A stretch of 64,000 bases of DNA, taken from the NCBI RefSeq assembly GCF_901472495.1, contig NZ_LR590469.1:1240001-1304000 (forward strand), given 5' to 3'. The notes under the pieces were generated by a model that ran no database searches, had not been told where the DNA came from, and saw nothing but the letters and a program-made list of their open reading frames with translations. The stretch comes from Yersinia enterocolitica subsp. enterocolitica. Its GTDB lineage: Bacteria > Pseudomonadota > Gammaproteobacteria > Enterobacterales > Enterobacteriaceae. The position numbers and the translations under genes are program-made. Below are positions 54,494-62,185 of this stretch, piece after piece. Within the stretch, counting starts at the first letter, position 1. Each line of letters opens with the position of its first letter.

Positions 54494-56318
54494 TTGTTTT
54501 GATTCTAAAGAGTTTTTAAAAACTGTCACCAGCCAACCTGGTGTTTACCGTATGTATGATAAGGCGGGGACAGTTATTTATGTTGGCAAAGCAAAAGACC
54601 TTAAGAAGCGTCTGACGAGCTATTTCCGTGCTCATGTTGCCAGTCGAAAAACGGAAACTTTGGTTAAAAATATTGCGCAAATTGACGTCACTGTCACACA
54701 TACAGAGACTGAAGCGCTACTGCTTGAGCATAATTACATCAAGCTTTATCAACCTCGTTATAATGTACTATTGCGGGATGATAAATCGTATCCACTCATT
54801 TTCCTCAGCGCGGACAAACATCCGCGTCTAGCCATTCATCGCGGTGCCAAGCATGAAAAAGGGGAGTATTTCGGACCATTTCCCAATTCCTACGCAGTGC
54901 GCGAAACTTTAGCATTACTGCAAAAGCTATTTCCGGTCAGGCAATGTGAGAACAGTGTCTATCGCAACCGGTCACGACCTTGCCTACAATATCAAATTGG
55001 CCGTTGTTCTGGGCCATGCGTGCCAGGATTAGTGAGTGAAGAGGAGTATCAGCGTCAGGTCGATTATGTTCGTCTGTTCCTATCAGGCAAAGACCAGCAA
55101 GTATTGACGCAACTGATTTCTCGCATGGAAGAAGCGAGCCGATTGCTTCACTTTGAAGATGCGGCACGTATCCGTGATCAAATACAGGCTGTACGGCGAG
55201 TTACGGAACAACAGTTTGTTTCTGGCGATAGCGAAGATCTCGACGTGATCGGTGTGGCGTTTGATGCCGGATTAGCCTGTGTCCATGTGCTATTTATTCG
55301 GCAGGGAAAGGTTCTGGGAAGTCGCAGTTATTTCCCCAAAGTTCCTGCGGGAACGGAATTGAGTGAAGTTGTTCAAACATTCGTCGGGCAGTTTTACCTA
55401 CAAGGAAGCCAGGTACGTACGCTTCCAGGTGAAATTTTGTTGGATTTCACGCTCGCTGAAAAAGATCTATTGGCATCTTCCCTTTCTGAATTGGCTGGAA
55501 GAAAAATCCAGATACAAAGCCGCCCTCGTGGTGATAGAGCTCGTTATCTCAAACTTGCGCGAACCAATGCGTCAACGGCGCTGGTGACTCGTTTGTCCCA
55601 GCAATCAACTATCCATCAACGAATGAAAGAATTAGCCAAGATTCTTAACCTTGATGAGATAAATCGGATGGAATGTTTTGATATCAGTCATACGATGGGG
55701 GAGCAAACTGTCGCATCTTGTGTGGTATTTGATGCAAATGGCCCTGTACGTTCAGAATATAGGCGCTACAATATTAGTGGTATCACTCCGGGTGATGATT
55801 ATGCTGCTATGTCTCAGGTGCTTAAACGCCGATATGGTAAGGCATTAGATGATAAAAAGATCCCGGATGTTATTTTTATTGATGGCGGGAAAGGCCAGTT
55901 GTCACAAGCTTTTGACGTTTTTGCTTCACTCAATGTTCCATGGGATAAACAAAAGCCTTTATTAGTTGGTGTTGCCAAAGGAAGTGACCGAAAAGCAGGG
56001 CTGGAAACATTATTCCTGGCTGCTGAGGGGGAGGGTTTTTCATTGCCACCAGACTCACCCGCGTTGCATCTGATTCAACATATTCGTGACGATTCTCATC
56101 ATCATGCCATAACGGGGCATAGGCAGCGTCGCTCAAAAGTAAAAAATACTAGCGCATTAGAACTAATAGAGGGAGTAGGCCCTAAACGGCGGCAAATATT
56201 GCTGAAGTATATGGGGGGACTGCAACCTTTACTTAACGCTAGCGTCGAGGAAATTGCAAAAGTGCCGAGTATTTCACAAGCATTGGCAGAAAAAATCTAC
56301 AATGCATTGAAACACTGA
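54486..56318 (+). CDS. uvrC: Excinuclease ABC subunit C
   Basis: 610 residues, GTG start overlapping uvrY. The N-terminal GIY-YIG nuclease has QPGVYRMYDKAGTVIYVGKA (3' incision), a UvrB-binding UVR motif lies about 200-240, the C-terminal RNase H-like nuclease has MECFDISHTMGEQTVASCVV (5' incision), and helix-hairpin-helix motifs lie at the end (LIEGVGPKRRQILLKYMGG). Nucleotide excision repair. Confidence 0.97.
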   Translation: MTDCFDSKEFLKTVTSQPGVYRMYDKAGTVIYVGKAKDLKKRLTSYFRAHVASRKTETLVKNIAQIDVTVTHTETEALLLEHNYIKLYQPRYNVLLRDDKSYPLIFLSADKHPRLAIHRGAKHEKGEYFGPFPNSYAVRETLALLQKLFPVRQCENSVYRNRSRPCLQYQIGRCSGPCVPGLVSEEEYQRQVDYVRLFLSGKDQQVLTQLISRMEEASRLLHFEDAARIRDQIQAVRRVTEQQFVSGDSEDLDVIGVAFDAGLACVHVLFIRQGKVLGSRSYFPKVPAGTELSEVVQTFVGQFYLQGSQVRTLPGEILLDFTLAEKDLLASSLSELAGRKIQIQSRPRGDRARYLKLARTNASTALVTRLSQQSTIHQRMKELAKILNLDEINRMECFDISHTMGEQTVASCVVFDANGPVRSEYRRYNISGITPGDDYAAMSQVLKRRYGKALDDKKIPDVIFIDGGKGQLSQAFDVFASLNVPWDKQKPLLVGVAKGSDRKAGLETLFLAAEGEGFSLPPDSPALHLIQHIRDDSHHHAITGHRQRRSKVKNTSALELIEGVGPKRRQILLKYMGGLQPLLNASVEEIAKVPSISQALAEKIYNALKH

Positions 56319-56373
56319 AGCTAATGTTGCACCATACTCATAATATCCACACCAGCCAGATAGTTATCGTAGC

Positions 56374-56925
56374 ATGATGCAATTGAATATACCGACTTGG
56401 CTTACCCTGTTTCGTGTAGTACTCATCCCATTCTTCGTTTTGGCGTTCTATCTGCCATTCGTCTGGGCTCCGATGGTTTGCGCCATCATATTTGTGTTTG
56501 CAGCTGCAACCGATTGGTTCGATGGCTTTTTAGCTCGGCGCTGGAAACAGACAACCCGCTTTGGAGCTTTTCTTGATCCAGTAGCGGATAAAGTGATGGT
56601 GGCCATTGCGTTGGTCTTGGTTGCTGAACATTACCATGTTTGGTGGATCACTTTGCCAGCAGCAACAATGATTGCTCGTGAGATTATCATTTCTTCCCTC
56701 CGTGAATGGATGGCCGAAATTGGTAAACGTAGCAGTGTTGCGGTCTCATGGATTGGTAAAGTCAAAACAACTGCTCAAATGGGCTCATTAGTTGGGCTAC
56801 TTTGGCGACCAGATCATAATATTGAACTGGCGAGTTTTGTTCTCCTCTACATTGCCGCGGTCCTGACATTTTGGTCAATGTTTCAATATTTAAACGCTGC
56901 CTGGAAAGATTTGCTCGAACCTTGA
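56374..56925 (+). CDS. pgsA: Phosphatidylglycerophosphate synthase PgsA
   Basis: CDP-alcohol phosphatidyltransferase of 183 residues (start may be the second Met). Membrane helices throughout; the catalytic motif DG-x2-AR-x8-G-x3-D-x3-D reads DWFDGFLARRWKQTTRFGAF then LDPVADK. Makes phosphatidylglycerophosphate from CDP-diacylglycerol and glycerol-3-phosphate. Followed by the tRNA cluster as in E. coli. Confidence 0.96.
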   Translation: MMQLNIPTWLTLFRVVLIPFFVLAFYLPFVWAPMVCAIIFVFAAATDWFDGFLARRWKQTTRFGAFLDPVADKVMVAIALVLVAEHYHVWWITLPAATMIAREIIISSLREWMAEIGKRSSVAVSWIGKVKTTAQMGSLVGLLWRPDHNIELASFVLLYIAAVLTFWSMFQYLNAAWKDLLEP

Positions 56926-57069
56926 TCGAAGCGCCGGAAAAAGCAGCAAACGAACGAATTAGTCTGATAATTTTATTGACTCATCGCGTCAGGTAAGTAG
57001 AATGCATCGCATCAGACGGCAGCAACGAAATGCCGAAAGATAGCAAAAGAATCAGTAAGTTCTGATGTT

Positions 57070-57145
<76 letters not shown>

Positions 57146-57195
57146 AATTAGTAGGTTGGCTTCAAGCGAACCTCAGTAGTAAGGCAAAGAAAAAA

Positions 57196-57269
57196 GGCGC
57201 GTTGGCAGAGTGGCCATGCTACGGATTGCAAATCCGTCTACCTCGGTTCGACTCCGGGACGCGCCTCCA
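57196..57269 (+). tRNA. cysT: tRNA-Cys (GCA)
   Basis: 74 nt with CCA. Acceptor GGCGCGT / ACGCGCC, anticodon loop ATTGCAAAT. Second tRNA of the operon. Confidence 0.97.
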
Positions 57270-57279
57270 GTTTTCCAGA

Positions 57280-57365
57280 GCCCGGGTGGTGAAATCGGTA
57301 GACACAAGGGATTTAAAATCCCTCGGCTTATGGCTGTGCGGGTTCAAGTCCCGCCCCGGGCACCA
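57280..57365 (+). tRNA. leuZ: tRNA-Leu (TAA)
   Basis: 86 nt with a long variable arm and CCA. Acceptor GCCCGGG / CCCGGGC, anticodon loop TTTAAAA. Last tRNA; the mosaic island starts directly after it, so its 3' end may be an integration site. Confidence 0.97.
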
Positions 57366-57410
57366 TGGAAACAAAATCTTAGTAAAACAAAGTAGTATGA
57401 GTATGTCGTT

Positions 57411-57433
57411 AACCGCCGAGAGGCGGTTTTTTT
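57411..57433 (+). terminator. Rho-independent terminator of the tRNA operon
   Basis: AACCGCC / GGCGGTT stem with GAGA loop and a seven-T run. Confidence 0.9.
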
Positions 57434-57587
57434 GCGCCTGAGATTTGGCAAGCGGCAGCAAAGTGACTACAAAATGACTACATTGTGTCTACGGCACTTT
57501 TCACACCCTCAAGGCTACCCCCCACGCAAGCACGATAAACAGCCAGTTATCCCCCAACAAGATATTAATTACACAGAATTTTGATAT

Positions 57588-57612
57588 AAAAAAACCTGCA
57601 ATTCGCAGGCTT
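57588..57612 (-). terminator. Terminator after the ogr-like remnant
   Basis: CCTGC / GCAGG stem extended by flanking A/T pairs, with a T-run on the minus strand, 6 nt past the remnant stop. Confidence 0.6.
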
Positions 57613-57618
57613 CTTTAA

Positions 57619-57750
57619 TTACATCCACAACACGCCTTGATTCCCTTTAGGGTGGGGCGGTACAGCATTAATTATTCCCGGTTCCATTATCGTTTCAACG
57701 ATAGTTTCATGGGTCTTAAAAGTTTTGCCGCAATTAATATTGGTGCACTT
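57619..57750 (-). pseudogene. Ogr/Delta-type phage late activator, C-terminal remnant
   Basis: The minus strand reads KCTNINCGKTFKTHETIVET, then IMEPGIINAVPPHPKGNQGV and LWM before the stop. P2 Ogr ends in a closely similar CQNVNCSATFITYES...VKPGEVHAVRPHP...MWM pattern. Only the last 43 residues remain, including one zinc-binding CxxxxC; the N-terminal half is cut off exactly where the IS3-family element begins. Confidence 0.75.
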
Positions 57751-57790
57751 GTAATGGTCTAATCATTCCGGACATTTTGTTAGAGATATA

Positions 57791-58123
57791 ATGAGCAACA
57801 CTAACGAGGTGAGAATGCGAAAAAAATCATTTACTCATGAGTTTAAACAAGAGTGCGTCAACCTGGTTCTTCAACATAAGTACCCGGTGACTCAGGCTGC
57901 TGAAACAATGAATATTGGCCTTTCAACCTTACAACGCTGGCTACGGCAGTATCGCGGAGAGAGCCGCGGAAATACACCGATAGCCAGTGCTATAACACCG
58001 GAACAACGCCGAATACAAGAACTTGAAAAGCAGGTGCGGCAGTTACAGAGCGACAATGACCTGTTAAAAAAGGCTTCGGCCTTCTTCGCCATGGAAATGA
58101 ACAACGACAAAAAGTCGCGGTAA
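57791..58123 (+). CDS. IS3-family OrfA (truncated element)
   Basis: 110 residues (or 102 from the ATG at 57815). HTH_Tnp_1 type: FTHEFKQECVNLVLQHKYPV, QAAETMNIGLSTLQRWLRQY, then a leucine-zipper stretch, ELEKQVRQLQSDNDLLKKAS. Ends overlapping orfB in the -1 frame at TTAAAAAAGG. Confidence 0.88.
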   Translation: MSNTNEVRMRKKSFTHEFKQECVNLVLQHKYPVTQAAETMNIGLSTLQRWLRQYRGESRGNTPIASAITPEQRRIQELEKQVRQLQSDNDLLKKASAFFAMEMNNDKKSR

Positions 58124-58656
58124 AACTGAAGAAGGCTGGTGCAAATATCCAACAGGTATGCCGCTGCTTGTCGCTCACGCGCAGCGTGTTTTATGCCCGT
58201 AGTCGTCGGCTAATGATCAAGCCCGATGTTCTGATGTTGCACGCGGCGGCTAAGCATGTTCACGCTGAAATGGATGCCACATATGGCAGCCGGCGCATGT
58301 GCATCGAGTTACGGGAGCAAGGTTTTAACGTGGGCAGATACCGCGTTCGGCAGATAATGAAAAACTTATTACTGGTAGCTAAACGACCTGGGCGTCATCG
58401 CTATCCAGGCGGTGGAAAACCCGCTGTCGTGGCCGCTAATCTGTTGAACCGGCAGTTTAATCCAGAGACATTGAATACCTGGTGGTCAGGTGATATTACC
58501 TATCTGCGTACCGCTCAGGGCTGGTTATATCTGGCTATCGTGATGGACTTATGTTCAAGAAAAATAGTGAGTTGGGCCTTCTCAGACAAACCGGACAGCG
58601 ACTTGACTGTCCGGGCCTTAAGGCTGGCCGTAAATAAACGCCGACCCACAGGGTCA
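58066..58656 (+). pseudogene. IS3-family OrfB (transposase), truncated
   Basis: Reading the -1 frame from the slippery site gives the HTH_21 region ATYGSRRMCIELREQGFNVG and the rve domain with WSGDITYLRTAQGWLYLAIV (first Asp) and DLCSRKIVSWAFSD. The sequence ends before the second Asp and the Glu, so it is inactive. An accidental frame runs on to 58713. Confidence 0.85.
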
Positions 58657-58895
58657 GTGGCAATGTCTGATGATAACCCTGCTATCTGGTCAAAGCGTGG
58701 CCCTGTCCAGTAATCAGCCTCAAGAATAGCCAGTGCAGTTTCTCTTGGCAGATTACGCATATCGCCGGTATAGCCATGCGCACGAGCTACCTTTTCAGTA
58801 ATTCCCCAGCGGGTCGGGCCACCTTTATCATCGGGGTGGTTTACGTATCCCCCTTCTTTACCGAGGATGGCTTCAAAGATGTCACTTTTTGTCAT
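58653..58895 (-). pseudogene. Phage endolysin (GH108), 3'-truncated
   Basis: N-terminal ~80 residues of a GH108 muramidase: FEAILGKEGGYVNHPDDKGG with catalytic Glu, PTRWGITEKVARAHGYTG, and ILEADYWTGPRFDQIAGLSS. After SSDIAT the frame enters the IS3 remnant and ends as nonsense. Full-length relatives have roughly twice this length. It overlaps the preceding small membrane gene by 14 nt, as is usual in lysis cassettes. Confidence 0.85.
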
Positions 58896-59178
58896 GAGAT
58901 GCGTCCTCCCGCCAATGTGTTAGCTTTGCAATATTTCCACCTGCACCCCATATCGCCAGACAAAATGACAAATTCAAGAGCAATTCTGCCGGGTCCGCAC
59001 CGGAATATTGTCCGTAACAAATGCGTATACCTATCCACCCTGCCGCCAATATCACCAGATAAGCCAAAGCAGAATAGAAAAAGCGATAACGTCCTGTTTT
59101 CTGATAGAACATCAGACGAACAACGATAAGCAGGCAAACCAACGCATTAGCGGCCAGTATCCATTTTTGCCACTCCAT
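58882..59178 (-). CDS. Phage holin-like membrane protein
   Basis: 98 residues from the ATG at 59178 (GGAGGGGG upstream). Three hydrophobic segments: ILAANALVCLLIVVRLMFY, FFYSALAYLVILAAGWIGIR and LLLNLSFCLAIWGAGG. It lies between the larger holin gene and the endolysin, with TGATG overlap to the former. Probably a second holin or antiholin. Confidence 0.75.
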   Translation of the reverse strand: MEWQKWILAANALVCLLIVVRLMFYQKTGRYRFFYSALAYLVILAAGWIGIRICYGQYSGADPAELLLNLSFCLAIWGAGGNIAKLTHWREDASHDKK

Positions 59179-59573
59179 CAATCCCCCTCCTTTCTGTTTG
59201 AGTCGGAGTTGAGGTGGTATTTGGACATCACACGAAGCAGGACGCTGACACAAACTGTCGATGCCACTAAAGCACCAATGGCTGGCGTCACACGAATGGT
59301 GACCGGTGGGCTAAGTTGATTCAGACCAGCATTAATCAAGGCAGCAATAATCTCTGATGCCATATCAGCACAGTAAACCCCGCCAATAAATGAAATCAGT
59401 GCAAATAACACCTGTCGCCATAGACGATGTGGACGACTGGAAAGTACATAAAGTGCCGCTCCAGCAAGAGAGCAAACCACCACTGCTGGGGTTGCCTCCG
59501 GAAACATGGCAGCAAAAGTCACCCCTGCCGAAGCGGTAGTCACCCCCACCGGCAACGTTAATGGTTCATACAT
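59178..59573 (-). CDS. Phage holin
   Basis: 131 residues, about four hydrophobic segments, including FAAMFPEATPAVVVCSLAGA and VLFALISFIGGVYCADMA, with a charged end SNRKEGD. Fits putative phage holins found directly before small holin-like and GH108 genes. Its stop overlaps the next start (TGATG). Confidence 0.75.
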   Translation of the reverse strand: MYEPLTLPVGVTTASAGVTFAAMFPEATPAVVVCSLAGAALYVLSSRPHRLWRQVLFALISFIGGVYCADMASEIIAALINAGLNQLSPPVTIRVTPAIGALVASTVCVSVLLRVMSKYHLNSDSNRKEGD

Positions 59574-59611
59574 GGAATATTCGATAGGAAAAAATGAAGA
59601 ACGTCAGATAT

Positions 59612-59636
59612 AAAAAAAGCCCCACCGAAATGGGGC
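59612..59636 (-). terminator. Terminator upstream of the holin genes
   Basis: GCCCCA / TGGGGC stem with 6-nt loop, T-run on the minus strand. It may end the transcript of the tRNAs at 59.9-60.1 kb, acting as a late-gene terminator that Q-type factors override. Apart from it, the 59574-59943 gap shows nothing. Confidence 0.8.
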
Positions 59637-59943
59637 AATAAGCGTGATATAGAAACGTAAAAGAACAGCCCTACACATTGCTGAAGCTAGTTTGTGGTGC
59701 TCGGTACTTATCCCGAAGATGTTCAGGCGCTGGTTAACCTGACATCGGGCCAATCTCAGGTGACATGATGAAAATCTCCAGCATTACCCGCGCAGTTACG
59801 CTGACACCACAATCGGCTGAACCATCGCCATTAGACAAAGAGGAATTGTGCATGGCTAGGTTTTATGGCAATGGCCCATGCGATTGTGCAGCACACCAAA
59901 CGCTCCGGGCTATCCCTTCATCGCTGAATGGTGTGCTGATAAC

Positions 59944-60018
59944 TGGAGCGGCCAGCGGGAATCGAACCCGCATCTTCAGCTTGGAAGGCTGGGGTAATAG
60001 CCATTATACGATGACCGC
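59944..60018 (-). tRNA. tRNA-Gly (TCC), phage-borne
   Basis: 75 nt with CCA. Acceptor GCGGTCA / TGGCCGC, anticodon loop CTTCCAA, T-arm GGTTCGATTCC. Close to E. coli glyT. Located in the prophage remnant, one nt from tRNA-Thr. Confidence 0.93.
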
Positions 60019-60019
60019 T

Positions 60020-60095
60020 TGGTGCCAACTGCCAGACTCGAACTGGCGGCCTACTGATTACGAATCAGTTGCTCTACCACCTGAGCTAAATTGGC
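60020..60095 (-). tRNA. tRNA-Thr (CGT), phage-borne
   Basis: 76 nt with CCA. Acceptor GCCAATT / AGTTGGC (one G-T pair), anticodon loop ATTCGTAAT, T-arm AGTTCGAGTCT. First of the two tRNAs on the minus strand. Confidence 0.93.
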
Positions 60096-60379
60096 TTAGT
60101 GGCCCTTACCGAGAAGCCCAAGTTTGTGGCGGAGTAGGTAAGAACCACACACTCTGGCTAATCCAGAAAGGGCCGGTGCTGTAGTCACAACGATGATCAA
60201 AATATTGTAAGCATCTCCAACGCATTACAACTGTTACTACGGCAGCAAAAATATTACTCAACTGAAAAAATTATTCAATAAGTCCACTGGAAACAAAAAG
60301 TTAAATTTGGTTTCTTTTTATTTCAATGGCTATTTTCCACTGTATTAAAATACAAAATCCCGCACACTGCCGAACCACA
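60096..60379. other. Gap upstream of the phage tRNAs
   Basis: 284 nt, AT-rich in its second half; probably the tRNA/late promoter region. No gene or repeat seen. Confidence 0.35.
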
Positions 60380-60408
60380 TGACCTGCCCCCAGGGTTAGA
60401 TACAACGC

Positions 60409-61161
60409 TCAGTTAGTAATGTCGGATCCTTCACTCTCAGAATTACCCTTTCTCCAGGCCGCCGCAAATTCAGACGGCGTCTGATAATTCAGCGCGGAGT
60501 GCGGGCGACACTCGTTATAATCCTGACGCCATTCACTGATGGTTTTCCTGGCATGACTGACGTCACTGAACCAGTGTTCATTCAGGCATTCATCGCGAAA
60601 GCGTCCGTTAAAACTCTCAATAAATCCGTTCTGTGTCGGCTTGCCAGGCTGGATAAGCCGCAGCTCCACGCCATGCTCAAAGGCCCATTGATCAAGCGCG
60701 CGGCAGGTAAATTCCGGGCCCTGATCAGTTCTTATCGTCGCCGGATAGTCGCGAAACAGCGCAATGCTGTCCAAAATACGCGTGACCTGCACGCCTGAAA
60801 TCCCAAAGGCAACAGTGACCGTCAGGCATTCCTTCGTGAAGTCGTCCACGCAGGTAAGGCACTTGATCCTGCGACCGGTGGCCAATGCGTCCATGACGAA
60901 ATCCATCGACCAGGTCAGATTGGGCGCCGCCGGACGGAGCAGCGGCAGACGTTCTGTTGCCAGCCCTTTACGGCGCAGCAACTGCCAGATACGACGGTAG
61001 CCAAAACGCCTGCGCTCCAGTGCCAGCTCAGTGATGCGCCCTGATAAATGCGCATCAGCAGCCGGACGCTGAGCCTCGTAACGGCAGGTCGACAGGGACA
61101 AACCTGTTAGCCTGCAGGCACGACGTTGCGACAGACCGGTCGCATCACACATCAACATCAC
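60409..61161 (-). pseudogene. IS407-group OrfB with in-frame deletion
   Basis: 250 residues. HTH_21 start RRACRLTGLSLSTCRYEAQR and a full DDE core: WSMDFVMDALATGRRIKCLT (Asp), IRTDQGPEFTCRALDQWAFE (Asp), NGFIESFNGRFRDECLNEHW (Glu). Between IWQLLRRKGL and ATERLPLLRP about 25 residues normally present (the HKRVYRLY region) are missing. Activity is doubtful. Confidence 0.8.
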
Positions 61162-61184
61162 GGCTTCCCGCTTCTGGTCTGTCG

Positions 61185-61448
61185 TCAGTACTTTCGCCCA
61201 AGAGCCACCTGAAGCGCCTCTTTATCCAGCATGGCTTCGGCAAGAAGCTTCTTGAGTCTGGCGTTCTCTTCCTCAAGCGACTTCAGGCGCTTAACCTCAG
61301 GCACCTCCATACCGCCATACTTCTTACGCCAGGTGTAAAACGTGGCATCGGAAATGGCGTGCTTGCGGCAGAGTTCACGGGCGGATACCCCGGCTTCAGC
61401 CTCGCGGAGAATACTGATGATCTGTTGGTCGGAAAAACGCTTCTTCAT
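61185..61448 (-). CDS. IS407-group OrfA
   Basis: 87 residues: MKKRFSDQQIISILREAEAG, HTH ARELCRKHAISDATFYTWRK, zipper LKSLEEENARLKKLLAEAML, end VALGRKY. Overlaps orfB by frameshift arrangement. Confidence 0.92.
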   Translation of the reverse strand: MKKRFSDQQIISILREAEAGVSARELCRKHAISDATFYTWRKKYGGMEVPEVKRLKSLEEENARLKKLLAEAMLDKEALQVALGRKY

Positions 61449-61755
61449 GGGGATGTCCTCATGTGGCTTATGAAGACATTACTAATATCGGGGTGTACTA
61501 ATCAACGGGGAGCAGGTCATTGGCACTAGGGTTGGTGTGGATCTTAGCTGATAACGCAACTGCATAAAAACCGCCCCACAAAGCGCGCAGGCGTGGCGGG
61601 GATAGCATTGCGCGCAACTGGGTTTGGGACAGGTTTACATTGCTTGTCAGAGCCACGCAGTGACATTTTTACAGTATGTAATGAGAACCCCTTAGGAATG
61701 CATCAAAGGCGTTGGAAGGCTTACCTCCATCAGCCTAGGGTTAATGGACATCACG

Positions 61756-61911
61756 ATGAAAATCAACGGTCACACTACCACGACTTTTGGCATTGAGCTG
61801 AAAATGTTCCGAGGTAAGTTTATCGGCCTGAATAGCAGTGCTGATTTCTATACTTACTGCTTGGTTGAGCTGAAAAAAGAGGGAACTCTCTCTGGAGGTG
61901 TTTTCGGATAA
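61756..61911 (+). CDS. Hypothetical small protein
   Basis: 51 residues, MKINGHTTTTFGIELKMFRG, ending GTLSGGVFG. Soluble, beta-rich. Ribosome site weak. Alone between the IS and the R-M gene; perhaps a phage or island gene. No family recognised. Confidence 0.4.
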   Translation: MKINGHTTTTFGIELKMFRGKFIGLNSSADFYTYCLVELKKEGTLSGGVFG

Positions 61912-62185
61912 GTTTGGGTGAGATGGTGTTAGGCATAACACAGCTAAACCGCCAAGTCCCCGAGAGCACTCGTATTTACTACGCCGTAGCCGTTACTGTA
62001 GCCTTAGGCAGTTAAATTTTATTAAGATGTATTTTTGCTATCATGACATGGATACGATCCTTAGAATAAGGTGTAACCTGCATTACATTAAAAAATACAC
62101 CAAATTTCACAATAGTATGATTTAAATGTACTTAATCCCTAAGATTAAGATGATGAATGGGATGATCTGAGGTAGTGAATTGACA

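Larger units (their letters stand above)
57751..58656 (+). mobile_element. Truncated IS3-family insertion sequence
   Basis: Left end near 57751 (within TGTAATGGTCTAATCATTCC), orfA, an A6G frameshift site at 58066-58072 and the first part of orfB. The right end is missing: orfB stops matching after RPTGSVA and the sequence passes into a phage endolysin gene read on the other strand. Probably an IS-adjacent deletion. Confidence 0.8.
60380..61519 (-). mobile_element. IS3-family IS (IS407-group, IS1222-like) with internal deletion
   Basis: Inverted ends TGACCTGCCCCC (from 60380) and GGGGAGCAGGTCA (to 61519) surround orfA and orfB on the minus strand. Length 1140 bp, short by roughly the size of an in-frame gap seen in orfB. 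Clean target duplication not recognised. Confidence 0.82.

Noticed and set aside
57440..57540. Possible integrase C-terminus on the minus strand after leuZ
   Set aside because: The reading (GVKSAVDTM then stop) is too short and lacks any recombinase motif.
59765..60184. Open frame of 139 codons on the plus strand
   Set aside because: It runs antisense through two well-formed tRNA genes (Gly-TCC and Thr-CGT).
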